From Corallococcus silvisoli (GTDB lineage: Bacteria; Myxococcota; Myxococcia; Myxococcales; Myxococcaceae), in the NCBI RefSeq assembly GCF_009909145.1, contig NZ_JAAAPJ010000013.1, positions 248,001-312,000 of the forward strand: a stretch of 64,000 nucleotides of DNA. The letters are read 5' to 3'. Position numbers and translations under genes: made by a program. Shown in pieces: positions 35,062 to 43,787 of this stretch (the first letter of the stretch is position 1; every line of letters begins with the position of its first letter). Below the pieces are notes generated by a model, which was given only the letters and a program-made list of their open reading frames with translations, had not been told where the DNA came from and did not search any database.

Positions 35062-35676
35062 ATGGCGAACGTCTCGCGAGCCCTCTCGGTTGTCGCCGCC
35101 GCCGCGCTGGGCGCGCTGGCGGCCTGGGCGCTGCTGCGTCCCGCGTCCCCCCGGCTGCCAGACACGGCGGCGGTGGTGGAGCAGATGCGGGAGGTGGCGC
35201 GGCTGGAGACGCTGGACGTGTCGCTCTACAAGAAGGTCGTCTTCACACCGGAGCCCCAGGCCACGGACGCGCTGTGGAAGGACGTTCTGCTCTGGGCCAG
35301 CTACACGCTCCAGAACCCGCACGGCCGCGCCATCGTCTTCGCGGACGCGCATCTGGGGTTCGACTTCCAGCGCTTCGACTCCCGCCACCTGCGCGCCGTG
35401 GGCACGCGCGTGGACGTGCTCCTGCCTCCCATGCAGGTGACGGTGGCGCTGCGGCCGGGAGAGACGGAGATCATCGACTCCAACCTGGACAGCGCGCAGA
35501 CAGCGCAGTTGCTGGAGAAGGCCCGCCTCGCCTTCGAGAAGGAGGTCCAGCAGGATGCGCGCCTCAAGGACAAGGCGCGGCAGTCCGCGGAGCGCTCGCT
35601 GCGGGGGCTGCTGCTGACCCTGGGGTTCCGGGAGGTCCACTTCGTGGAGACCTTGCCGGTGGGGAGCGCGGGCTGA
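35062..35676 (+). CDS. DUF4230-type membrane-anchored protein
   Basis: This 204-aa protein has one N-terminal membrane helix (VVAAAALGALAAWALL) followed by a soluble domain. The pattern of EVARLETLDVSLYKKV, a central strand with ALRPGETEIIDSNLD, and a C-terminal helix with GLLLTLGFREVHF resembles DUF4230. The family has no established function. It likely faces the periplasm. Its 3' end converges with the TPR protein gene. Confidence 0.72.
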   Translation: MANVSRALSVVAAAALGALAAWALLRPASPRLPDTAAVVEQMREVARLETLDVSLYKKVVFTPEPQATDALWKDVLLWASYTLQNPHGRAIVFADAHLGFDFQRFDSRHLRAVGTRVDVLLPPMQVTVALRPGETEIIDSNLDSAQTAQLLEKARLAFEKEVQQDARLKDKARQSAERSLRGLLLTLGFREVHFVETLPVGSAG

Positions 35677-35705
35677 CGGGCCGCGGGCCTTGCATCAGGG
35701 AGACC

Positions 35706-36947
35706 TCACGCGACGCGAAGGGTGTCCCCGTCCAACACATACAAGCCGGGGACGCCGTCGGGTGCGTGCCCCAACGAGGCGAGCCGTCGCACCGAGTCGC
35801 TGTCCGAGTCCCGGCACAGGAGCGCCATCTCGCGCCGTCCCAGGCTCACGCGCAGCGGCCCTCCGCCCGTCGCGTCGTCCAGCCTCCGGCGCTGCGCCTT
35901 CGTGAGCAGTCGCGCGCCGTCATGCCCGTCGCCACCCATCACGGCCCACACCCCGGAGAAGGCCTCCGCCAGCCGCACCTCGCCCTGGTCGATGACGACG
36001 GGCCGCACGTCGGCGGGACGCGCCTCCAGGTGGTGCCAGGCCGCCGCGTCCACCGCTTCGGGCGTGAGCCCCACTTCGCCCAGCGCGGAGGCCGGCAGGT
36101 AGCGCACGAACTCCGCGTCCTCCAGCACGTAGAAGACCTCCAGCCCCGCGGGGCCCGGGCGCAGCAGCGCGCCCTGCGCTCCCGCCACGAAGCCCGCGGG
36201 CCGCAGCACCGGGCGCAGCGCGTCCAGCGACACCCCCGAGGACAGGCCGCCCAGCCGCGCCGCCAGCGCCTCCACGTGCGCGGTGAGCCCGTGCGCTCCC
36301 GGTGACTCGCGATACGCGGCGTAGAGCGAGCCCACGTCCACGCGGCCCACGCCTCCGGAGGACAGCTTCACCAGCAGGTCCCGGCCCTGGCGCCGGAAGC
36401 CCACGCCCGCGCGGCCCAGCGCGGCGGTGAGCGCGGCGGTGAACTCCGGACGCAGCACCTGCTCCTCGGGCGCCGGGGGCGGAGGCAGGTCCGCGGCCTC
36501 CAGCTCCGCGCGCAGCAGCTTCGCCTCCGCGTCGAAGGGGTCACGCTCCACGGCCTCGGCCACGTAGGCGCGGGCCCGCGCGCCTTCGCCCTGTCGCAGC
36601 GCGAGCACCGCGAGCACCTTGAGCGCCTCGGGATCCCCAGGGCTCAGGACCAGCGCGTCCCGCAGCTCCACCTCCGCCTCGCGGTGCCGCTCCAGGCCCA
36701 GCAGCGCCCGCGCGAGGCCCAGGCGCACCTGGAGGTCCTTCGGGAAGTCGCGGCGCAGCGACTGCATCCAGGGAAGGGCTTCACGCTCCGCGTCCGCGTT
36801 GACCAGCGCGTGCGCCACCGTGAGGCGCAGCGTGGGCCCGGGGCTCCTCGCGGCCTCGGCGCGCAGCGCGTCCAGCTCCGCGCCGCTGAGCACGTCTCCC
36901 GCCTCCACCTTGCGGCGCAGGCGCTCCAGTTCCGCCGGGGAAATCAC
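35706..36947 (-). CDS. TPR-containing protein of unknown function
   Basis: This 413-aa protein has TPR-type repeats in the first 150 residues (LQVRLGLARALLGLERHREAEVELRDAL, PEALKVLAVLALRQGEGARARAYV). A Pro-rich hinge follows, then a C-terminal domain of about 240 residues (FTAALTAALGRAGVGFRRQGRDLLV.., FYVLEDAEFVRYLP..) that I cannot name, though its shape recalls DUF1444-like proteins. There is no signal or membrane segment. It is a single-gene unit. Confidence 0.75.
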   Translation of the reverse strand: MISPAELERLRRKVEAGDVLSGAELDALRAEAARSPGPTLRLTVAHALVNADAEREALPWMQSLRRDFPKDLQVRLGLARALLGLERHREAEVELRDALVLSPGDPEALKVLAVLALRQGEGARARAYVAEAVERDPFDAEAKLLRAELEAADLPPPPAPEEQVLRPEFTAALTAALGRAGVGFRRQGRDLLVKLSSGGVGRVDVGSLYAAYRESPGAHGLTAHVEALAARLGGLSSGVSLDALRPVLRPAGFVAGAQGALLRPGPAGLEVFYVLEDAEFVRYLPASALGEVGLTPEAVDAAAWHHLEARPADVRPVVIDQGEVRLAEAFSGVWAVMGGDGHDGARLLTKAQRRRLDDATGGGPLRVSLGRREMALLCRDSDSDSVRRLASLGHAPDGVPGLYVLDGDTLRVA

Positions 36948-37351
36948 GCGCGGACTCTAATGGTCCGAGCCGGGAGCGCCCAGCCCCGCCTTCCCCTCCC
37001 CTGTCTTCACGGCGACGGGGAGAGGTCGTGGAACCCGCCGGGCCTGACCCGGCGAGAGGAAGTCGTGGCGCTCCAATAGCCAATGCGCGTCGTACCGGTG
37101 GGCCCACTCCAGCAGAGCCTGCCGGGGTCCCTCCACGATTTCACAGGTGCACCCCCAGAGGAGTTGCTCCTTGAGGGACACCGATGCGTGGATGCCGACC
37201 ACTGGGCATGACTTCTCCGTCGAATGGACGGGGCTCGTCTATCGGACAGAGGGCAACCAGTGTTTGAATCGCGGATATGACTCCACGACACCACAATCGT
37301 TGGCCAACAAGGACCTCGCGAATAGGACATCAGCGCCTTGCAGATGAGAAC
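36948..37351. other. Gene-poor region of lower GC
   Basis: Apart from the possible remnant at 36957-37202, this 404-base stretch holds no supported gene. GC falls towards 37200-37350, where the upstream sequence of the small Cys-rich lipoprotein lies. I see no clear promoter boxes. Confidence 0.5.
36957..37202 (-). pseudogene. Possible gene remnant or small hypothetical protein
   Basis: An 81-codon frame opens at a GTG (37202) and continues upstream to a stop near 37240. The central part (EQLLWGCTCEIVEGPRQALL, then EWAHRYDAHWLLERHDF) has natural composition and strong GC3 bias, so it looks like former coding sequence. No good start or ribosome site is visible. I do not recognise the family. 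It lies immediately upstream of the TPR gene on the same strand. Confidence 0.3.
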
Positions 37352-37645
37352 ATGAAGCCCGAATGGCCTTTGCTGGTGCTTCTGATTCTCCTTTCATCCT
37401 GTGCTGCGAGCCGTGGTCCCAAGATGGCCCAAGCACATGTTCAAGATGGAGGGAGCTGCAAGAGTAGCGACGTCTGCGAGGAGGGGCTGGAGTGCATGTT
37501 CTGGCCGCTGACAACACCGGGGTCGGCAGGTACGTGTCAGCGGGCGTGCAAAGAGACTTCGGATTGCCCGAGCGGAGAGCAGTGCGGCGGGGGATTTCTT
37601 ATGGATGGGCCGGGGGATTTTTGCACCCCTCCGTTCGTCAACTAA
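37352..37645 (+). CDS. Small Cys-rich lipoprotein
   Basis: This 97-aa protein has a lipoprotein signal (LLVLLILLSSCAAS). The mature part has eight Cys arranged C..SSDVCEEGLEC, GTCQRACKETSDC, GEQCGG, DFCTPP, the Dickkopf/colipase-like pattern seen in many short myxobacterial surface proteins. It should be disulfide-bonded at the cell surface. Codon use is less GC-biased than in neighbours. There is no obvious Shine-Dalgarno; upstream in-frame codons to 37277 are possible but lack a signal sequence. Function unknown. Confidence 0.65.
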   Translation: MKPEWPLLVLLILLSSCAASRGPKMAQAHVQDGGSCKSSDVCEEGLECMFWPLTTPGSAGTCQRACKETSDCPSGEQCGGGFLMDGPGDFCTPPFVN

Positions 37646-38062
37646 TGGAGATGCGTTCAGACATGCCTCATTGGCACAACCTCCAGCTTTCGCCCCACCC
37701 ACGTTCCCAGAGGGGGCTCAGGCCAGGGAGCCGACCCCAGGGTCTTGCCACAGCTGCCATACCCTCCACGCAGTAGCTCTTCGCGGCAATCCAGGGTCAT
37801 TGAATCACCCCGGTCATCGGCTCCGAGGCCCGTCCGCGGAGCGCGGACCTGCTCACGACATCGGCTTCATCGTCCTCGGCCGCGGCAGCATGCGCCTGCG
37901 TCGCCGCTGTCCTGACGTTCATCAGAGGCTGCAAGCCTGGATGCCAGGGAAAACAAAACACATACATGCGCATCCGAGCACAGCCCATGTCTGGGCAGAA
38001 GACCTGACAGCGCTTCAGGGCGCCGGGCGAAAGAGTGAAAGGCCGCCGAAGTCTCACGCGGC
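37646..38062. other. 417-base stretch without a supported gene
   Basis: Short frames exist on both strands but none has a ribosome site, coherent composition or recognisable motif. The sequence is less GC-rich than the window average. It may be decayed DNA between the lipoprotein gene and the end of the sensor-kinase gene. Confidence 0.45.
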
Positions 38063-40105
38063 TCAATGCGTAGCGTCGTGTGGGGCTGCTCCCTCGGCGA
38101 GCTCTTCCTCGGTGCGGCTCCGTGAGAGGAAGTCATCCAGCGCGCCCACGTCGATGGGCTTGCGAAACACCGCGTCCACCTGCGCGAGGCTCGCGCGGTT
38201 CTGCCCGCGCACGTCCATGCCGGTGACGATGGCGAGCAGGGTCTGCGGCGAGCGTCGCCGCAGCTCGCGCGCCAGCTCCCAGCCGGTCATCTCCGGCATC
38301 ACGGCGTCCAGGAGCGCGGCGTCGAAGGGCTGTTTCTCCCAGATGCGCAGCGCCAGCTCCGGGCTGTGCGCCACCTGTACGTCATAGCCTTCCTCACCCA
38401 GGACCTCGGCCATCATCCGGGCGTTGTCCAGGTCGTCGTCCACCACCAGCACGCGGCGCGCGGGCCGCATCAGGCGCGGCACGCCGCCCGGAGCCAGCGG
38501 CGGCGGCGCGGGGGCCCCGGGGACTTCGGCCCGGGCGTCGCTGACGCGCGGCAGCCTCACGATGAAGCTCGCGCCCGAGCCGTCCCGCCGGTTCTCCACC
38601 GTCAGCTCTCCTCCCCAGCGCTGCACCTGGGAGCGCGCCACCGCGAGGAACAGGGAGAACTGCGGCGCACCCGGGTCCCGGCGCAGCGGGTCGAACAGCC
38701 GCGCCAGTTCATCCTGGGCATAGGGCGGGCCGGCATCCTCCAGGCGCAGGTCCAGCCAGCCCTCGCCCTCCGGGCGCGTGCGCACCACCAGCGTCCCGCC
38801 GCCCTCCATGCGGTCGCGCGCGGACAGGAGCAGGTTGACGATGAGCTCTCGGAAGAAGCCCGCGTCCACCTTCACCTCCCAGGGGAAGCCCAGCTCCAGC
38901 TCCGCGTGCACGGGGTGCTCGCGCTGCTCCAGCTCGCCCCGGGCCAGCTCCAGCGCCTCGCGCACGGTCTGGTCCACCGGCACGTCGGCCAGGCGCTCCT
39001 CGGTGCGCTGCACGTTGAACTCCTGGAGCCGCGCGACCAGCTCGCCAATCTGGCGCACCGTCTTGTCCAGTGCCTCCACGTGCTCGGGTTTGTATTCGCG
39101 TTGCAGCAGCGTGATGCGCAGCCGCAGCACGTTGAGGAAGTTGTTGAGCGCGTGCGCGGCGCCGCTCGCCAGCTGGCCCAACGCCTGCTGGCGGGTGCGT
39201 CGCAGCAACTGCCCCTGGAGCCTGCGCACCTCGTCGTGGGCGTTCTCCAGGGCCTTGGTCTTCACGGCCGCCTCGGTGCGGTCGCTGAAGGTCTGGATGA
39301 CGCCGGCCAGGCCCTGGTCCTCTTCCCACACCGGCGTGGCGCTCATCTCCAGCGTGGCGTCGCTGCCGCCCGGGCGCTCCACCATCATCATCACGCCGCG
39401 CACCGGGCCCTTCTCGCGCAGCGCGCGCAGGAAGGGCATGTCATGCACCTTGAACGGCTCGCCGGTGGGGTGCCGGGCGTTGACCTGCGTGAGGACGGGC
39501 CCCAGGGACGCGGTGGCGCGCGCGCCCACCACCGCGCGCATGGGCACGCCCATCAACCGGCTCACCGGCGGCGAGGCGAAGGACACCATGCCGTCCGTCT
39601 CCGCCAGGAGGATGCCCACCTCCACGTGGTTGAGCACCGACTCCATCACCGCCGCCTCGCGGAAGCGGACCTCCTCCGTCTTGAGCACGCGCGCATAGGA
39701 GGCCTGCGCGGACGCGTCCGCCTCCCAGATGAGCTCCGACACCAGGTCCGCCACGTCCGCGTCGATGACGCCCCCGTTGCGGCGCGCGTACACGTAGAGC
39801 AGGACCTCCTGGAGCGACTTGAACTCGCGCGTCAGGTCCTCGGGCTCGAAGTTCTGGTCGTACCGGAAGGCCCCGTGCGAGCGCACCACCTCCGGCCACA
39901 GCCGGATGGCGTCTTCCCCTCGGTCCTCGAGCAGGCGGACAAGCTCGTCCAGCAGGTGGCGCAAGGGGGCGCGCAGGTCGCGGCCGGGGACTTCGACTTC
40001 ATAGGTCTCCGCCCGCAGGCGCTTGGCCCACAGGCGGGTGATGCGCTCGCCCTCGTCGGAGAGCAGGCCCGACAGGGCGTTGATGGCGATCTCGGAGGAA
40101 GGCAC
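38063..40105 (-). CDS. Sensor protein with degenerate kinase ATPase and intact receiver
   Basis: This protein of about 680 aa has an N-terminal helical domain like RsbRD (LLSDEGERITRLWAKRL.., DLVSELIWEADASAQASYARVL), a PAS domain (VMESVLNHVEVGILLAETDG..), and a HisKA-like helix with His in GAAHALNNFLN. Its ATPase domain keeps an N-box Asn (ELIVNLLLSA) but has lost both glycine boxes (DAGPPYA; GAPQFSLFLA for GTGLGL). The C-terminal receiver is canonical: VLVVDDD, LLDAVMP, TGM and FRKPI. The start is ambiguous: GTG at 40105, TTG at 40111 with GAGGAG upstream, or GTG at 40147. Confidence 0.85.
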   Translation of the reverse strand: MPSSEIAINALSGLLSDEGERITRLWAKRLRAETYEVEVPGRDLRAPLRHLLDELVRLLEDRGEDAIRLWPEVVRSHGAFRYDQNFEPEDLTREFKSLQEVLLYVYARRNGGVIDADVADLVSELIWEADASAQASYARVLKTEEVRFREAAVMESVLNHVEVGILLAETDGMVSFASPPVSRLMGVPMRAVVGARATASLGPVLTQVNARHPTGEPFKVHDMPFLRALREKGPVRGVMMMVERPGGSDATLEMSATPVWEEDQGLAGVIQTFSDRTEAAVKTKALENAHDEVRRLQGQLLRRTRQQALGQLASGAAHALNNFLNVLRLRITLLQREYKPEHVEALDKTVRQIGELVARLQEFNVQRTEERLADVPVDQTVREALELARGELEQREHPVHAELELGFPWEVKVDAGFFRELIVNLLLSARDRMEGGGTLVVRTRPEGEGWLDLRLEDAGPPYAQDELARLFDPLRRDPGAPQFSLFLAVARSQVQRWGGELTVENRRDGSGASFIVRLPRVSDARAEVPGAPAPPPLAPGGVPRLMRPARRVLVVDDDLDNARMMAEVLGEEGYDVQVAHSPELALRIWEKQPFDAALLDAVMPEMTGWELARELRRRSPQTLLAIVTGMDVRGQNRASLAQVDAVFRKPIDVGALDDFLSRSRTEEELAEGAAPHDATH

Positions 40106-40275
40106 GTTCAAGGGCGCACGATGCGCACTCCTCGGGCGTCCAGCCACCCGGGCCCTTCCGGGAGCCTGGGAGTGTCTGGCTTCGCACGGACGTGGGGCCG
40201 CCGGTGGCTTCGAGCGCCTGGCGGCCTGTCAGCCCTGGCCGGAGGAGGCGGTCGTCCCCACCTTTCCGGGCACGG

Positions 40276-41067
40276 ATGAGCGGCAAAGAGCGCAGGCAGA
40301 ACGACCTGGAGCAGCCCGAGGTCTCCCAGCAGGCCATGGCACAGCTCTTCCGTGGGGAGCTGAGCCGTTCGGACACGTGGCGCACGCGGCTGGACACGAC
40401 GACGAACTGGGCGCTCACGACGACGGCGGCGGTGATCTCCTTCGGCTTCGCGACACCGGGGAGTTCCCACGTCACGTTCCTGGTGGGCATCTGGATGGTG
40501 GTGTCCTTCATGCTCATCGAGGCGCGGCGCTATCGCTATTACGACTTGTGGAACCGGCGCGTGCGGCTGTTGGAGGACGGCTGGTGGGCGCCGATGTTGC
40601 GGCGTGAGCCGGTGGATCCCGACGCGCTGCGCGAGCTGGCGGCGGAGATGTCCCGGCCGCAGATCCAGCTCTCGCTGGGGTCTGCCATCGCGACGCGGCT
40701 CAACCGCGCGTACGGGCCCATCCTCATCGTCCTGCTGGTGACGTGGTTCTTCAAGGTCTACAGCCATCCGCGTCCGCCCACCGACCTCGCGGACTTCGCG
40801 GAGCGGGCGCACGTGGCGTGGATCCCCGGGCCGGTGGTGATGGTGTCGCTGGTGCTGCTCACGCTGGCGGCGGGCTATTTCTTCACCGCTTCGTTCTTCA
40901 TCCGGGCCCCGCTGGGAGAGCTGCGCACGCGGCCCCGGGGGCGCCGGGCCGCGCTCTGGGAGAGCTTCTACCGGCCCTACGCCATCCAGCGCCGCAAGCG
41001 CCCACGCACCACGACGGGCACGCGCCCCCCACAGCCCTCGCGCCCGCCGTCACCCTTCAATCACTGA
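40276..41067 (+). CDS. DUF2270-type integral membrane protein
   Basis: This 263-aa protein has four hydrophobic segments in two pairs: TTNWALTTTAAVISFGFA with VTFLVGIWMVVSFMLI near residues 45-80, and ILIVLLVTWFFKVYS with VVMVSLVLLTLAAGYFF near 150-215. Between them is a cytoplasmic segment with ARRYRYYDLWNRRVRLLEDG, the DUF2270 signature. The C-terminus is Arg/Pro/Thr-rich. Function is not established for the family. It starts 170 bases from the sensor-protein gene, divergently. Confidence 0.8.
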   Translation: MSGKERRQNDLEQPEVSQQAMAQLFRGELSRSDTWRTRLDTTTNWALTTTAAVISFGFATPGSSHVTFLVGIWMVVSFMLIEARRYRYYDLWNRRVRLLEDGWWAPMLRREPVDPDALRELAAEMSRPQIQLSLGSAIATRLNRAYGPILIVLLVTWFFKVYSHPRPPTDLADFAERAHVAWIPGPVVMVSLVLLTLAAGYFFTASFFIRAPLGELRTRPRGRRAALWESFYRPYAIQRRKRPRTTTGTRPPQPSRPPSPFNH

Positions 41068-41097
41068 CTCACGGCGCGGAGGCGCCCGCGGCGTGGA

Positions 41098-41330
41098 TCA
41101 GTGCCGCCAGCCCAGGACCTTGAGCTCGTTGACGGACGCGAGGCCCCACTGCCGGTTGGAGTTGTTGACGCGGATTCGGAGCAGGGACGTGGTGACGGCG
41201 TTGAACTCGACGGTTCGTTCTTCCCGGAGGGGCGTGTTCGAGCCCCAGGAGCTTGATCGGGCTCCTGAAGTCGGAACTCGACAAGGACCTGGGTGTCGTC
41301 ACGCCCGTGGAAGAAAGTTAGCGTCCCTTC
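41098..41330 (-). pseudogene. Decayed end of a discoidin (F5/8 type C)-like gene
   Basis: On the minus strand a frame ending at TGA (41100-41098) reads SNTPLREERTVEF, SLLRIRVNNSNRQW, GLASVNELKVLGWRH, the usual C-terminal strands of F5/8-type-C carbohydrate-binding domains. Upstream the match moves to another frame (TLTFFHGRDDTQVLVEFRL), so at least one frameshift is present. No start or N-terminal part exists because the lipoprotein gene begins divergently at 41342. It appears to be the remnant of a larger secreted protein. Confidence 0.55.
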
Positions 41331-41341
41331 GCGGGAACACC

Positions 41342-41761
41342 ATGAACCAGTTCGCTCTCCTGCTCATGACCCTTTCGCTGACGGGGTGCGATCTCTTCCA
41401 CCGCCCATTCCGACCGACGCATGCGCCTCCAGCGGAAGCCGCGGCGTTCCAGTTCCCACTGGGGTTTCCCCCTGGAGAGCACACCTTCATCCCCAGCACC
41501 CTCGCCGCCGCCGTCCAACTCGCGATGGACGACTTCCTGCCTCGCGACGCGAAGCCCCCGCGAAACGCCTCGGCGGATGAACTCTGCTTCATGCGCCGCG
41601 AGTCCTATGACGTCCTTGCCAAGAGCCTGTCCGATGGGGTCGTCCTCGTGGCCTTCACGCCCGGCAAGGGCGTGTGTGTCACGGAGGGCCTGACGTTGGA
41701 CGTGGGCGCCACCTACGCCGTGGACGTGCGGGGATGGCGGATCCCCGCCGTCCAGCGATAG
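41342..41761 (+). CDS. Small lipoprotein of unknown function
   Basis: This 139-aa protein has a lipoprotein signal (FALLLMTLSLTGCDLF). The mature region is Pro/Phe-rich at first (FQFPLGFPPGEHTF), then a compact domain with two Cys (ELCFMRRES, GKGVCVTEG) that may form a disulfide. I do not recognise the family. It converges on the lipid-transfer-like gene and begins just beside the discoidin remnant. Confidence 0.7.
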   Translation: MNQFALLLMTLSLTGCDLFHRPFRPTHAPPAEAAAFQFPLGFPPGEHTFIPSTLAAAVQLAMDDFLPRDAKPPRNASADELCFMRRESYDVLAKSLSDGVVLVAFTPGKGVCVTEGLTLDVGATYAVDVRGWRIPAVQR

Positions 41762-41783
41762 CGCTCCCGTCACACCGGGTGCG

Positions 41784-43703
41784 TCAGCCCCCAAGCTGCG
41801 CGCCCACCTGCGCCATCAATGACAACACATGGGCGCGCGTGGGGCCCTGCATGCCCGGACGCAGCGCGAGCGCCTGGAGCATCTGGAAGACCGGCGCCCC
41901 GCCATCCAGGTGCTGGGCCGCCACGGCCACCAGCGCGGCCTCTTCGCCCGCCGCCAGACGCCCGGCCACCACCCAGGCCCGCAGGTGCTCCAGCGCGGAG
42001 GCGTCCAGCGGCCGCGTGTTCAGCGCGTCCAGCAACGCCCGCTGCACGCCCCGGTCCGTCTCCGTCTCCAGCGCGTCCAGCATCAGGCGCGTGGCCAGCT
42101 CCTGTGGCGCGCGGCGCAGCGCATCCGCCGCGGCGGACCGCACCTCCGGAGACTCCGCGCGCAGGTGCGGCGACGCCACGTCCACCAGCCGCTCCGCCCC
42201 CGTCCCGCCCAGGGCTCGGAGCGCGTGCGCCCGCGCCTCGTCACCGGTGGCCTGCGCCAGGCCGTTCTCCAGCGTGCGCAGCGCGTCGCGCGCCTCCGCC
42301 GAGTCCGGCCGCAGATGCGAGGACCACGCCCCCAGCGCGTAGGACGCCGCGCGCTCCACCGGCACGTCATGCTCCGCCTTCGCCCGGCCGAGCAGCCCGT
42401 TCAGCATCACACCGGTCTCCGGCTCCGGCTTCGTCAGGAACCCCGCGCGCTGAACCATCATCACGTACGCGCCCGCGTGCTCCCGGGCCTGCGGCGACTG
42501 GAGCAACGTGCGAAGCGTGGCCTGCGCCTGGGCATGGCCCGCCCCCACCAACAGGTCCAACATCAGCTCCCGCATGCCCGGGTGCGCGCCCGGCTTGAGG
42601 AACAACCGCGCCAGCTCCTGGCTGCGCCCCGGCTCCAGCTTCAGCGCCGCCACCGCGCGCCGCGCGAACACATCCAACCCCGCGATGGCCTCCGGACCGC
42701 TGGCGTTCTCCAGCGTCTCCAGCAGCTCATCCACCGTCATCCCATCCGCCTGCCCCTTCAACGCCGCCATCTCCGGGTCCACTTCAAAGGCAATCTGCGA
42801 CGGCGTGCGAATCACCCCCTTGTCCTCCCCCGAGGGCGGCAGGGGCCGCATCTCCCGCGACTGGTACGTCAACCGCAATCGCAGCCGCCGCGACACCAAC
42901 GTGCGTCCGTCCACCCCCATCGCGTCCAGCACCTCGTCCTGCGTGACCGCCACGAGGTGTCCGTCCCCGTCCCGGTCGAAGCTCGTGAGCGACCCCAGCT
43001 CCTGCTTCGCCACCGTCGCCCCCCCCGCGGCCCGCAGCATCTGGTAGCGCGTCCTCCGGCGCGTCAGCCTCGCGGCATCGTCTCCCTCGAACGCGAACGC
43101 CGCCTCCACGTCCCCCGTCTGCGTGGACTCGGTGGCGGTCCACGAGGCCGCGTCGCGCAGCTCGGAGGGGAACAGCTCCGCCGCCAATGTCTGGGCGAAC
43201 TGGCGGAACAGCGGGGGCTCCGCTTCGGAGAAGCGCACCGCCTGGAGCCCGCCGCGCGCATCCAACTCCAGCCACGCGCTGGCGGTGGCCGGCAGGTGCG
43301 TCTGGACGGCCGCCGCGTCGGGCAACAGCGGCTGGCCCGCGAGCAGCGCCTCGTGCCGCTCCAGCCGCTGCAACGTCAGCCGCAGCCGCGTGCCCGTGGC
43401 GCGCGACTCCAGCGCCTGGAGCGTGAGCTCGCCATCCAGGTGGAACGCACCTTCGAGCAGGCTCGGCCGCGAGGCGTCCGGGCCCGTCATGGGCAGCGCC
43501 ACGCGCGTCAGGTCATCCCAGACGAGATGGAAGGTATGCGCCTCGCCCACGCGCCAGCGGGACAAGGGCAGCCGCCGGGAGGACTGGGCGGTCTCGACCG
43601 CCGCGGCGGATGGGGAGGACGGAGACAGCCAGACGGGCAGCGCCCCCAGACACAACAGGGCACCCAGGCCAGCCACGCCACGAACGAGGGTCGAGCGACG
43701 CAT
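41784..43703 (-). CDS. Exported protein resembling the N-terminal module of large lipid transfer proteins
   Basis: This 639-aa protein has a signal peptide (VAGLGALLCLGALPVWL). Residues about 45-300 look beta-rich with strands of alternating hydrophobics (HLDGELTLQALES, RLRLTLQRLERHEALLAGQ, SAWLELDARGGLQAVRF). Residues about 325-639 form a helical HEAT-like array (GMRELMLDLLVGAGHAQAQ, ARAHALRALGGTGAERLV, EVRSAAADALRR). A beta-barrel followed by an alpha-superhelix is the order of the vitellogenin/apolipoprotein-B N-terminal region (LPD_N); I infer a distant relation, not proven. It follows the 723-aa gene by 84 bases, so they form an operon. Confidence 0.75.
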   Translation of the reverse strand: MRRSTLVRGVAGLGALLCLGALPVWLSPSSPSAAAVETAQSSRRLPLSRWRVGEAHTFHLVWDDLTRVALPMTGPDASRPSLLEGAFHLDGELTLQALESRATGTRLRLTLQRLERHEALLAGQPLLPDAAAVQTHLPATASAWLELDARGGLQAVRFSEAEPPLFRQFAQTLAAELFPSELRDAASWTATESTQTGDVEAAFAFEGDDAARLTRRRTRYQMLRAAGGATVAKQELGSLTSFDRDGDGHLVAVTQDEVLDAMGVDGRTLVSRRLRLRLTYQSREMRPLPPSGEDKGVIRTPSQIAFEVDPEMAALKGQADGMTVDELLETLENASGPEAIAGLDVFARRAVAALKLEPGRSQELARLFLKPGAHPGMRELMLDLLVGAGHAQAQATLRTLLQSPQAREHAGAYVMMVQRAGFLTKPEPETGVMLNGLLGRAKAEHDVPVERAASYALGAWSSHLRPDSAEARDALRTLENGLAQATGDEARAHALRALGGTGAERLVDVASPHLRAESPEVRSAAADALRRAPQELATRLMLDALETETDRGVQRALLDALNTRPLDASALEHLRAWVVAGRLAAGEEAALVAVAAQHLDGGAPVFQMLQALALRPGMQGPTRAHVLSLMAQVGAQLGG

Positions 43704-43787
43704 GAAACACTCCAGCGAATCAGTCGGGAAGAAAGGGGAACCACGCCCGGGGCCGTGGGAGGCGGCCCCGGGGTCCTGCGGGTGCGG

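Noticed and set aside
37797..38066. Minus-strand 89-codon frame overlapping the end of the sensor-kinase gene by a TTGA
   Set aside because: Only a TTG start, no ribosome site, erratic composition and no recognisable motif.
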